Shown: in pieces, positions 1 through 7,115 of the stretch
Position numbering within the stretch: the first letter of the stretch is position 1
Layout: the number at the start of each line of letters is the position of its first letter
The notes under the pieces: model-generated
Told to the model about the DNA's origin: nothing
The model's database searches: none
What the model saw: only the letters and a program-made list of their open reading frames with translations
DNA from: Chitinophagaceae bacterium UBA2791
Lineage (GTDB): Bacteria > Bacteroidota > Bacteroidia > Chitinophagales > Chitinophagaceae
Length of the DNA: 64,000 nucleotides
Direction: 5' to 3'
Assembly (NCBI GenBank): GCA_002352105.1
Contig: DEHV01000047.1
Span: 59,021-123,020 of the forward strand
Made by a program: the position numbers and the translations under genes

Positions 1-879
1 TCCGCAAAAACGCAGAATATTACCATTACGCGCCAGGAGATGATTGAACTGACCCCGAAATGGAAGGGAGAACGGTTTGCAGATGGTCGCCCGAAGGTAT
101 CGGATGATTTACTCGAACGATTGAAAAGTATTCCCCTGGAACAGGCATGGGGGGTACTCAGGGGAGAGGGCTACCTGAACCAGTATGAAACAAATTGGGT
201 AAATATACACGCAGGCGAAGTATTGGTGGGCCGCGCGCTTACCGCCCAGTATATGCCCATCCGCCCCGAGGTTCGGGAACAACTGGAAAAAAAGGCGGCT
301 CGGGAGGGGCGGGTAGGAGACATGGTATCCTGGCCGATAGATATGCTGGTAAAAGGGGATGTATATGTAGCCGATTCCTATGGCAAACTGGAGGACGGCC
401 CTATTATCGGGAGCAATCTGGGTACGGCCATACTTTTCCGTTCAGGAAACGGGGTAGTGTTCAATGGAACGGTAAGGGATATGCGCGATTTGGCGGCGAT
501 GCCTGGCTTCACCTCCTTTGTAAGAGGCGATCATCCTTCTCACCAGCGGGAGATGATGCTGAAGGGGATCAATGTGGCCATTCGTATCGGGCCGGTGACC
601 GTTTTGCCAGGCGATGTTGTCCTGGGATACCTGGGCGGCGTGGCTTTTATTCCTCCGCACCTGGTTGAAAAAGTAGTAAAGACAGGCGAGATAGTGTTGC
701 TGCGCGACGAGTTTGGACAGCTGCGCCTGCGCGAAGGAAAATACACGCCCGGGCAGATCGACGACCGCTGGAGCGATGCAATCGAAAAGGACTTTTCGCA
801 ATGGCTGGATCAGAATCCCGGTAAATTGAAATTTTCAAAAGCTGAAATGCAGGAGCTATTGAAAAACCGCACCTGGTAG
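1..879 (+). CDS. RraA family protein, 5' end outside window
   Basis: The reading frame is open from base 1 with no stop before the first ATG at 40, and the residues before that ATG fit a normal continuation, so the gene almost certainly starts upstream of the window. The protein matches the RraA / HMG-aldolase-like fold: the GVVFNGTVRDMRDL segment and the later GDVVLGYLGGVAFIPP segment are typical. Family members include 4-hydroxy-4-methyl-2-oxoglutarate aldolases and the RNase E regulator RraA. The C-terminal extension of about 60 residues is longer than classic RraA and is common in Bacteroidota versions. The substrate is not known; a small-molecule aldolase or decarboxylase is more likely than RNase control. 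Confidence 0.8.
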   Translation, partial: SAKTQNITITRQEMIELTPKWKGERFADGRPKVSDDLLERLKSIPLEQAWGVLRGEGYLNQYETNWVNIHAGEVLVGRALTAQYMPIRPEVREQLEKKAAREGRVGDMVSWPIDMLVKGDVYVADSYGKLEDGPIIGSNLGTAILFRSGNGVVFNGTVRDMRDLAAMPGFTSFVRGDHPSHQREMMLKGINVAIRIGPVTVLPGDVVLGYLGGVAFIPPHLVEKVVKTGEIVLLRDEFGQLRLREGKYTPGQIDDRWSDAIEKDFSQWLDQNPGKLKFSKAEMQELLKNRTW

Positions 880-900
880 TTGATGAATAGTCCTGATTCC

Positions 901-1428
901 CTAACCTGGTTTTGAGCGGCTTTGCCTTGCCATTATTCTTTTGGCCCTGCTTCTGAATGCGGCGCTGGCTTCGTCCCAGTGTTCTTCAATGATCAACTGT
1001 ATTTCCGGGAATATTTCAGGATAGTCTTCGGTCATTTTTTCGAGGATGCTTAATGAAAACGCGCGCACGGCAATGGGCGACCGGGGATCGGAAATAAAGC
1101 CGAAGCAGGCGTCCATTAACCGGCCCTGGAATCGTTTAGGAACAGGGGTATACTGAAAAAGCCGGGTAATGTTCCTGGATATGGCAGGATGAATATTGGG
1201 CGTGGTCAGCATTTTAAGCAGCTGATCAAAATAGGGCAGGGCAAGGCCGGGACAGCTCTGTACGCAATAGCTTAGCGGCCAGCCGGCTCTCTGCCTGACC
1301 AGGGCATCGCCGGAAAGAAAAAGGTTCATCAGCCTGGCGAACTTCCGGGGATCCTCGCCGATATAGGCGACAATGGCATCGCATTGCTCTTTCGAATGTT
1401 CCTTCAATAAGGTTTTTTCAAGATCCAT
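901..1428 (-). CDS. HEAT-like helical repeat protein, unknown function
   Basis: A 175-residue, all-helical protein with no signal peptide or membrane segment. Repeating pairs of amphipathic helices (for example around VRQRAGWPLSYCVQ and IAVRAFSLSILEKM) resemble HEAT/ARM repeats. I chose the ATG at 1428 (MDLEKTLLKEHSKE); an 18-residue upstream extension is possible but would run back over the end of the flippase gene. It follows the flippase by 4 bases on the same strand and is probably co-transcribed. I do not recognise a specific family; a scaffold or adaptor role is only a guess from the repeat architecture. Confidence 0.65.
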   Translation of the reverse strand: MDLEKTLLKEHSKEQCDAIVAYIGEDPRKFARLMNLFLSGDALVRQRAGWPLSYCVQSCPGLALPYFDQLLKMLTTPNIHPAISRNITRLFQYTPVPKRFQGRLMDACFGFISDPRSPIAVRAFSLSILEKMTEDYPEIFPEIQLIIEEHWDEASAAFRSRAKRIMARQSRSKPG

Positions 1429-1432
1429 GGTT

Positions 1433-2782
1433 CTATTTGAAAAATTTTGCCGTATAGGCGCCGAATCCCTTATACCTGTCAAGGCAAAACAATAAAATAT
1501 TCCTTAATTCCAAATGGATATAGTTTTTAAGTATGGTGATCATCGCAAAGAGCGACAAAATATAAAAGGCGATGGCGGCATACGCGGCGCCTATAGGGCC
1601 CGACAGCCGTATGCCCAGATAAGTAAGCAGCAGGCTGAGCAGCATAAAGACCAGGTTGACGCGGAAATTAATATGCGGTTTTCCTATGGCGTCGAGCGTG
1701 GATCCGAATTGATAGCTCAGCGGCCTGGCAATACTGAACAGGATGGTTAGCTGCAGTATAGGAATGGCCGGGTAATATTCTTCTCCGGCAATAAGGTAGA
1801 TGATCTGGCGGGGGAAGATGAAGATAAACAGGGAGATGGGAATGATCAGCGCCAGTATGGTTCCCACCATCTGCTCAAAATAATATTTCACCCTGTCCAA
1901 TCCTTTTATTTGCAAGGCTTCGACATTTTTAGGATATAGCACGTCGGCGGCCGCCAGCGAAGGCATGTCCACCATGTTGTTGATGCGGGCCACTGTATTG
2001 TAGTAGGCCACATAGTTTTTCCCCGCAAGGGGATCCAGCATATTGGCGGTAAGGAGGTGGTCGAAGCTACGGGCCAGGGTAGAAAACAGGTTGGCGAAAA
2101 AAGTGAATTTTCCAAAATGGAATAATTTTCGGATCAGCAAGGGATCATGTTCGTACCGCCGAATGATAAGGCGATGCGATTTAACCAGTATATAGACGAG
2201 AGAGGCTGTAAGAGCGAGGATCTGTAGTAGCAATGCGTTTAATAAGGTGAAATGATCGGAAAAAAAACAATACAGGGTCAGTAATCCCAGGAAAAAAATA
2301 GCGTACCGGATACAGGAGGCCGCGAACAGGGTGGAAAAACGATAATGCGACTGGAGAATGATCTCGCAGTGGTTGTAGGGGATCAATAAAAGGATCAGGA
2401 AGCTGCTTTTGACCAGCAGTTCGGTCAGGACATTTGTTTTTAGCAGCGTGGCTAAAAGGTTTCCGCCGGCGAGGATCATGAATATGACGATCAGCGAGAA
2501 TACTGCATTCAGCAGCAGGGAGGCCGATTGAATGGTATTTTTTTTGCCGGCATATTCGGGGAGTCCCAGGAACCGGATGGAGGCATTTCTGATCAGTCCC
2601 TGTTTCACCACTTCAAAAAGGGAGAACAGGGTGATAAACAAGGCCCAGGTTCCATTTGTTTCTGTAGAAAATCCCCTGACCAGGATCATAAAGGAACCCA
2701 CGCCAAAGAAGAACAGCGAAAATCTTTGCAGAAACGCGTAAAAAAGCGAATTAAACCAGAACGATCTTTCAGGCAGTTTCAA
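1433..2782 (-). CDS. Polysaccharide/oligosaccharide flippase (Wzx-like MOP family)
   Basis: A 449-residue integral membrane protein with about 12-14 hydrophobic helices, consistent with the MATE/MOP-superfamily exporters that flip lipid-linked saccharides across the inner membrane. The N-terminus (FWFNSLFYAFLQRFSLFFFG) is typical of these proteins. The start is TTG at 2782: an in-frame stop lies 12 codons upstream and the first ATG would delete most of helix 1. No glycosyltransferases are adjacent, so it is not part of an obvious capsule or O-antigen cluster. The downstream HEAT-like gene follows by 4 bases. The substrate is unknown. Confidence 0.8.
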   Translation of the reverse strand: MKLPERSFWFNSLFYAFLQRFSLFFFGVGSFMILVRGFSTETNGTWALFITLFSLFEVVKQGLIRNASIRFLGLPEYAGKKNTIQSASLLLNAVFSLIVIFMILAGGNLLATLLKTNVLTELLVKSSFLILLLIPYNHCEIILQSHYRFSTLFAASCIRYAIFFLGLLTLYCFFSDHFTLLNALLLQILALTASLVYILVKSHRLIIRRYEHDPLLIRKLFHFGKFTFFANLFSTLARSFDHLLTANMLDPLAGKNYVAYYNTVARINNMVDMPSLAAADVLYPKNVEALQIKGLDRVKYYFEQMVGTILALIIPISLFIFIFPRQIIYLIAGEEYYPAIPILQLTILFSIARPLSYQFGSTLDAIGKPHINFRVNLVFMLLSLLLTYLGIRLSGPIGAAYAAIAFYILSLFAMITILKNYIHLELRNILLFCLDRYKGFGAYTAKFFK

Positions 2783-3041
2783 ACAAAAAGGATTGTCGGT
2801 GATGAATATGCCAAATTAGCGTTTTTGAGCCGATTTTATTGTATGGGAGATAAAGAAGGTTCGATCCGAAATTTCCGCAGCCGCTAAGGTTAAAAGGGTT
2901 TACTTTTACCTACAAGGATTCTTAGGCGCCGAAGAGGCTGGTCACAATGCATCCGCAGGCTTTGAGTTTCCTGAAGCCGCAGGACCTTAGCGTTCCCTAT
3001 GAGATGGTTCGCAGACAATTAAACAGCAGACAATTAAAATT

Positions 3042-3599
3042 ATGAGAAAAATCGTTGGGGGAATAAATATGACGCTTGATGGGTTTTGCGATCATACGGC
3101 AATAGATCCGGATCAGGAAATACATCAGCATTATGCCGACCTGTTGCACAATGCCGACGCCGTTCTATATGGCAGGATAACCTACCAGCTTATGGAATAC
3201 TGGAAAACAGTGGTGAAGGAACCTACCGGCGACAAATCAACGGATGAATTTGCGGTACGAATGGATAATATTCCAAAAATTGTTTTTTCCCGCACGCTGA
3301 AAAACCTGGAATGGGAAACAGCCAGGCTGGCAGACCGGGCTATTGAAGAAGAGGCCCTGGCGCTTAAACAGTCCGGCAATGGGGAAAGGGATATCCTGGT
3401 CGGCAGCCGGAGCCTGATCATAAGCTTAATGAAACTTAATTTAATTGACGAGCTCCAGCTTTGTGTTCATCCTGTTATAGCAGGGAGCGGTTTGCCATTA
3501 TTTGAAAACATAGGCGACAGGTTTATGCTTAAACTTTTAAAGACAAAAACCTTCGGCTCCGGCGCAGTATTATTTTACTACGAGCCGAACCGGTCCTGA
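3042..3599 (+). CDS. Dihydrofolate reductase-like protein (RibD C-terminal domain family)
   Basis: A 185-residue cytoplasmic protein with the RibD_C/DHFR-like fold. The start MRKIVGGINMTLDGF, the central YGRITYQLMEYW, the GERDILVGSRSLI nucleotide-binding region and LCVHPVIAGSGLPLFE are all characteristic. Family members are NADPH-dependent reductases of unknown substrate, often called YyaP/YwjB-like. It stands alone: no riboflavin or folate gene is adjacent (ribH and folP are far away), so context does not point to either pathway. The substrate is unknown. Confidence 0.85.
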   Translation: MRKIVGGINMTLDGFCDHTAIDPDQEIHQHYADLLHNADAVLYGRITYQLMEYWKTVVKEPTGDKSTDEFAVRMDNIPKIVFSRTLKNLEWETARLADRAIEEEALALKQSGNGERDILVGSRSLIISLMKLNLIDELQLCVHPVIAGSGLPLFENIGDRFMLKLLKTKTFGSGAVLFYYEPNRS

Positions 3600-4170
3600 G
3601 CGAACCAGATGCAGGGGAGTAGCCGTAAGTTATTAAAAAGAATACCTGCCGTAATCCCGCGAAATCATCGAATTTCGGAAAATTCATTGGTTAATTTTAG
3701 CTAAATCCATTTCCAGGAGAGCCGCTGCCAAATTCCGGTTTTGGATGGGCAGCCCGGATTCATTACCCGTCTTATGGTTTCCATTGCCTTTATCCATTCT
3801 CTCAAAAATATTCATAAATATATAATCAATTGCGTAACCGTTATGTAACTACGGCAATTGAATGATTTCCGACAAAATTCAGTTTATAAGGCTGGCACAA
3901 TTTAGCAGCGGTAGGAGGCAGGAGAGTGATAGATTAAATGAACGGCGCCAAACGGTATTTTGTTAGAAGCGTTTGATTGGTTTTTAGATGTTTGGCCAGT
4001 CAAATCTGATATTTTAAAAGAAGTAGGAGAGAATAGGGGAGCGCATTGGGATTGGGCGTACGCTGTTTCAGCAACACAAATGAACGGATATAAAGGCGAT
4101 TTGAATTTTGGTCGCGTATATTATGGTCTCGCAAATCATAACGACGTAATTTTATAGAAAATGTAGAGCG
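3600..4170. other. Mostly non-coding 570-base gap, AT-rich, with a stem-loop
   Basis: No convincing full gene. A stem-loop lies at 3827-3860 (arms CAATTGC and GCAATTG around a loop that starts and ends CGTA/TACG). Only a 65-codon open frame at 3960-4157 stands out, listed separately. The composition is more AT-rich than the flanking genes, as in the toxin-antitoxin region beyond 5146. Confidence 0.5.
3960..4157 (+). CDS. Short unrecognised ORF, possibly a gene remnant
   Basis: A 65-codon frame opening at TTG 3960, ending 13 bases before the oxidoreductase start at 4171. An ATG at 3938 in another frame ends after 12 codons, so if this was once a longer gene its 5' part is broken. The peptide is rich in Trp, Tyr and Asn (for example AHWDWAYAVS and FGRVYYGLANHND), which looks more like real protein than random translation. 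I do not recognise the family. It could be the C-terminal relic of a lost gene or a genuine small protein. Confidence 0.25.
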   Translation: MLEAFDWFLDVWPVKSDILKEVGENRGAHWDWAYAVSATQMNGYKGDLNFGRVYYGLANHNDVIL

Positions 4171-5145
4171 ATGAAAGCGGCTGTTGTATTTCAGAAAGGC
4201 GAGATGCCTAAATATGTTGAAGATTTTGCAGAACCTGAGGCCCTGAATGAAAATGAAGCGTTGATTTCCGTAAAAGCTTCCGCCGTAAAAAATCTTGATA
4301 AAATGCGGGCAAGCGGGAAGCATTATTCTACCCAAAATGAAAAATGGACGGCAAAAGTCGTAGGAAGCGATGGCGTGGGGTTGCTTGCCGATGGAACCCG
4401 GGTTTATGCTATCGGCGTAAATGGAATGATCGCTGAAAAGGCGATTGTGCAGAAAGATATATTGATAAAATTGCCGGAGTGCATTGATGACGCCACGGCC
4501 GCCGCATTGCCGAACGCGGTTATGGGATCTGCGCTGGCTTTACGTTTTCGAGCAGGATTGCAGAACGGCGAGACGGTCCTGGTAAATGGGGCTACCGGCG
4601 TTACGGGAAAAATGGCGGTGCAGATCGCTAAATATTATGGGGCCAAAAAAGTAGTGGCTACGGGCAGGAATGAACGGACATTAAAAGAGCTGTTACAGTT
4701 GGGCGCTGACGAGACGATCCCGCTCAGGCAACATGACGAAGATCTTGTTACACAAATAAAGAAGGCTCACCGACAAGATCCTATTGATATAGTGGTTGAT
4801 TATCTGTGGGGGCATAGCGCTGAATTAATTTTACATTCATTCAAGGGCGATGGCGGAGATTCGCGCCGGATCCGTTTTGTCACGGTAGGCGGCATGGCCG
4901 GCGATACCATAACTTTATCTTCATCGATATTGCGCAGCACGGACATTCAGATTCTGGGTTCAGGATTAGGAAGCTGGTCGCGTACGGATGTTAAACGCCT
5001 GGTTACTGAAATGCTTCCGGAAATGTTTCAACTTGCCGCCGATGGAAAATTGAAGATCGACGCCATAAATATGCCTTTGCAAGAAATAGAAAAAGCCTGG
5101 GATATGAATGTGGAGGGCGGGAAGCGCCTGGTGATCCTGATCTGA
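4171..5145 (+). CDS. Quinone oxidoreductase-like enzyme (MDR superfamily, zinc-free)
   Basis: A 324-residue medium-chain dehydrogenase/reductase. The N-terminal GroES-like domain is followed by an NAD(P)-binding Rossmann fold with the motif NGATGVTGKMAVQIAKYYGA near residues 139-158. The Cys/His zinc ligands of true alcohol dehydrogenases are absent, which points to the quinone oxidoreductase or enoyl-reductase branch using NADPH. No regulator or partner gene is adjacent. The start ATG is well placed and the length is normal. The substrate cannot be read from the sequence. Confidence 0.85.
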   Translation: MKAAVVFQKGEMPKYVEDFAEPEALNENEALISVKASAVKNLDKMRASGKHYSTQNEKWTAKVVGSDGVGLLADGTRVYAIGVNGMIAEKAIVQKDILIKLPECIDDATAAALPNAVMGSALALRFRAGLQNGETVLVNGATGVTGKMAVQIAKYYGAKKVVATGRNERTLKELLQLGADETIPLRQHDEDLVTQIKKAHRQDPIDIVVDYLWGHSAELILHSFKGDGGDSRRIRFVTVGGMAGDTITLSSSILRSTDIQILGSGLGSWSRTDVKRLVTEMLPEMFQLAADGKLKIDAINMPLQEIEKAWDMNVEGGKRLVILI

Positions 5146-5217
5146 GAAAGGCGCCTGGCAGGTCTGGCCGGATTAATTAATCCGATCGGCAATCAGTACG
5201 CTATATTTTTTGTCATT

Positions 5218-5517
5218 TTAGGTCTCTACATTGAAACTTACCTTTGCGCCCAATGCTTCAAAAACTTTCAGAATAGTTTCAAACCTCGCATTTTTTACGC
5301 TGTTTTCAATCTTCGAGATTTGGGCTTTCTGTACGCCAACCAATTCACCTAATTGCTCTTGTGTAAGGTTGCGTTCTTTTCTCGCTTGCTTGATGGCTTG
5401 TCCTAATAAGTCAATGCGCAACTCATTTTCAAAAGCATCGCGTCTTTTTGTGCCAGGTTTATCGATGTGCTTGTCAATCATTGTGTCAAGCGAAACGGTT
5501 TTGAATTTGTCTGCCAT
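5218..5517 (-). CDS. HigA-type XRE antitoxin, orphaned by toxin decay
   Basis: A 99-residue protein with an XRE helix-turn-helix at about residues 41-72 (LTQEQLGELVGVQKAQISKI). Such antitoxins of type II HigBA loci bind both the toxin and their own operator. The gene begins 2 bases after the stop of a degraded toxin reading frame (5520-5683), the usual toxin-first order of HigBA. The antitoxin frame is intact and full length although its partner is wrecked, suggesting either recent toxin loss or selection to keep the antitoxin, for example to neutralise a related toxin. A second, intact HigBA pair lies just upstream. Confidence 0.85.
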   Translation of the reverse strand: MADKFKTVSLDTMIDKHIDKPGTKRRDAFENELRIDLLGQAIKQARKERNLTQEQLGELVGVQKAQISKIENSVKNARFETILKVFEALGAKVSFNVET

Positions 5518-5519
5518 AG

Positions 5520-5683
5520 TTATCTCTTTTGACGAATGAAGTCGTTTAGTTTCTTGAAGAGCTCGCTGTCGCTCACAAATTGAGATTTTTTGATATTGTA
5601 ATAAATCTTCTCTCGTGTTGTCGTCAAGGGTTTCTAAGAACTATGGCTTCGGGTAATAACTCTACATCAAAATAGGACTTCAT
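5520..5683 (-). pseudogene. Degraded HigB/RelE-type toxin gene
   Basis: Reading from ATG at 5683, the start MKSYFDVELLPEAI matches the beginning of RelE/HigB-like toxins but hits a stop after 19 codons. The next part of the toxin is readable in a second frame (LETLDDNTRE), and a third frame then gives KIYYNIKKSQFVSDSELFKK followed by LNDFI, before a premature stop 2 bases ahead of the antitoxin. At least two frameshifts are therefore present, and the C-terminal half of the toxin, including the catalytic strand region, is missing. The gene is too fragmented to be functional. Confidence 0.8.
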
Positions 5684-5696
5684 TCCTAAGATTTTA

Positions 5697-5728
5697 CAAA
5701 GAAAAATATTTCCCAAATGGGAAACAAA
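5697..5728 (-). promoter_or_regulatory. Promoter with operator dyad for the decayed HigBA locus
   Basis: On the minus strand a TTTG (5725-5728) is followed after 20 bases by TTTCTTTG (5697-5704), close to the Bacteroidota TTTG/TAnnTTTG pair. The spacer holds the dyad TTTCCC-N4-GGGAAA (5709-5724), the expected position for a HigA operator. The control region is thus preserved although the toxin is not. Confidence 0.6.
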
Positions 5729-5784
5729 TTTCTTTAATTAAATGTCGGGAAAATTTTTGCCATAGATGGTGGTTTCTATAGTAA

Positions 5785-6090
5785 TTACCCGATTAAAAGG
5801 TTTATACGTTTTCCAAGCCCAAACTCAAAAATTCTGTAAAGCGTAGAAAGCTGGATGTCGCATTTTCCGTTTTCAAGCCGTGAAATATAACTTTTCTTAG
5901 TTCCGACTTTTTCGGCTAACTGTTCCTGTGTCATATTCGCTTCTTTTCGGGCTTCTTTCAGCATTTCACTGATTACATAATATTGAGCCTTTTCTTCAAA
6001 TTCGTCACGTCTTTCAGTACCGATTTTTCCGTACTTAATGTCTAATAACTCATCAAAGTTCTTAGCATTCCTGATTTTTTCCTTATTCAT
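5785..6090 (-). CDS. higA: HigA-type XRE antitoxin (intact pair)
   Basis: A 101-residue protein: an N-terminal extension of about 40 residues, then an XRE helix-turn-helix (MTQEQLAEKVGTKKSYISRL, about residues 52-71) and a short C-terminal strand. It lies 6 bases downstream of the toxin gene on the same strand, the toxin-first order that defines HigBA. It should neutralise the toxin by direct binding and repress the shared promoter. It is clearly related to the orphan antitoxin at 5218-5517 (shared ERRDEFE/KRRDAFE segment before the helix-turn-helix) but far from identical, so the two loci are old paralogues or separate acquisitions. Confidence 0.85.
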   Translation of the reverse strand: MNKEKIRNAKNFDELLDIKYGKIGTERRDEFEEKAQYYVISEMLKEARKEANMTQEQLAEKVGTKKSYISRLENGKCDIQLSTLYRIFEFGLGKRINLLIG

Positions 6091-6096
6091 TACTTT

Positions 6097-6438
6097 TTAT
6101 TTTTTTGAGTTAAAATATTCTTCTTTCAGTTTCAAAGCCAAATCAATTTCCTTTCTCGGTGTCTTTTGTGTTTTCTTTTGAAACGCATTAAACAGCGCTA
6201 CCAAATTTCCTTTGTCGAAGCAGCAAAATATCCGATAAATGTTGCTCTCAAATTCTATTCGTATTTCGTAAAGCCCGTCAGTTCCTGTCATATGGTCGAG
6301 AAACTTTTTAGGAACATTCTGAACAGTACGAATAATTTTAAAAACATACTCAATTTTTTCCTGCACCTTTTCAGGTTGCTCCACGTAGAAGTCAATAAAA
6401 TAGTGCTCGTGAAAAATGATTTGTCTTTGAGTATTCAT
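6097..6438 (-). CDS. higB: HigB-type toxin (RelE/ParE superfamily)
   Basis: A 113-residue protein of the RelE-superfamily HigB type. The block LYEIRIEFESNIYRIFCCFD followed by LVALFNAFQKKTQKTP is the classic signature of the family: the central beta-sheet and the basic patch used for ribosome-dependent mRNA cleavage. No frameshift or missing segment is apparent, and the antitoxin follows after 6 bases. The ATG at 6438 sits only 5 bases past the promoter -7 box, so the transcript is probably leaderless or nearly so. The region is more AT-rich than its neighbours, consistent with horizontal acquisition. Confidence 0.85.
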   Translation of the reverse strand: MNTQRQIIFHEHYFIDFYVEQPEKVQEKIEYVFKIIRTVQNVPKKFLDHMTGTDGLYEIRIEFESNIYRIFCCFDKGNLVALFNAFQKKTQKTPRKEIDLALKLKEEYFNSKK

Positions 6439-6442
6439 TTTG

Positions 6443-6473
6443 CAAAGTTAACTTAAAAGTTATCAATTTGCAA
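6443..6473 (-). promoter_or_regulatory. higBA promoter with embedded operator dyad
   Basis: On the minus strand TTG (6471-6473) is separated by 20 bases from an exact -7 box TAACTTTG (6443-6450). The dyad TAACTT-AA-AAGTTA (6449-6462) lies between them and touches the -7 box, a typical autorepression site for an XRE antitoxin. The arrangement matches that of the decayed locus at 5697-5728, although the operator sequence differs. Confidence 0.65.
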
Positions 6474-6751
6474 GTTTTTATAGGAAGATTTTTTGTCTTT
6501 ATATTCTGTTTATAGGCAGCGTTGGCAAAAATTGGCTCTTTTGCAAGCTTTGGTTTGTGCGGCTTGCAAATGTGCCAATAGCGGGTGGGGAAAATTATTT
6601 TTTAAATGTGCGGTGGGAAAAAGAAATAAATTTTTGCAGAGCCTGTGTGTTGGCTTTGTGCAGCAAAATTTAATGTGTAAGTTTTCTTTTAAACACATTA
6701 AAATTTTGCAAGCAAACAGCTTGGGGCAGCGGCTATTTACACATAATGTCT

Positions 6752-6883
6752 AATTATAGGACAAAATATCGGGCTGGCTTTGCGCGGTTGGGTGCGTGGC
6801 TTTTTATTTAGGCGCAGCCCGCAGCGAAATTATAGCTGACAAATGAGCGTTGGCAAATTGTACTTATAATTTGTCCTATAATT
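6752..6883. repeat. 14-base perfect inverted repeat bounding a 104-base segment
   Basis: AATTATAGGACAAA at 6752-6765 is perfectly mirrored at 6870-6883. The interior is GC-richer than the flanks and carries the second AGCGTTGGCAAA copy. It could be a small non-autonomous mobile element, a recombination site or a folded RNA; no transposase is present in the window. Confidence 0.5.
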
Positions 6884-7045
6884 TATATTATGTTAAATAA
6901 GTATTCATATTTCTGATGCTCCGGGCATTGATTGGAATGGCCAGTATCCTTATCAACCCTTTCTTCTCTCCCGTAACTTCTATATTTCCGAGAGGTCGAT
7001 TGCGTAGACCAGGCGGCGATGATCTGCGAGGTATCCAAATAACAA

Positions 7046-7072
7046 GAGGCCGTATCAAGTTGATACAGCCTC
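7046..7072 (-). terminator. Hairpin downstream of the TPR gene
   Basis: Arms GAGGC-C-GTATC and GATAC-A-GCCTC (one mismatch) around a 5-base loop, 44 bases past the stop of the minus-strand TPR gene. The U-tract is weak on the minus strand (TTGTTATTT). A related hairpin with the same GAGG..GTATC arms follows the gene ending at 13448, so this seems to be a recurring terminator type. Confidence 0.5.
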
Positions 7073-7115
7073 TCTGCTTTTAATCTTTAGTCTTTAAGGA
7101 TCGTAAAAAATCAGG

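Larger units (their letters stand above)
6439..7115. other. AT-rich 677-base gap rich in inverted repeats, no gene
   Basis: No credible gene. It holds two hairpins (6532-6548 pairing with 6562-6578, 15 of 17 bases; 6663-6678 pairing with 6693-6709, one bulge), a 14-base perfect inverted repeat and a repeated 12-mer AGCGTTGGCAAA at 6518-6529 and 6846-6857. The 86-codon plus-strand frame at 6493-6753 is explained by stop-poor, Cys/Phe-rich repeat sequence and is not supported as a protein. Confidence 0.6.

Noticed and set aside
195..668. 157-codon ORF inside the RraA-family gene
   Set aside because: Out-of-frame shadow of a well-supported gene; Arg/Gly-rich.
2850..2890. tRNA-like GGTTCGATCC stretch
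   Set aside because: No acceptor, D or anticodon stem can be formed around it.
4000..4335. 111-codon minus-strand ORF
   Set aside because: Antisense to the start of the oxidoreductase gene, no family features.
6493..6753. 86-codon plus-strand ORF
   Set aside because: The translation is Cys/Phe/Lys-rich repeat sequence falling on hairpin arms, with no family features.
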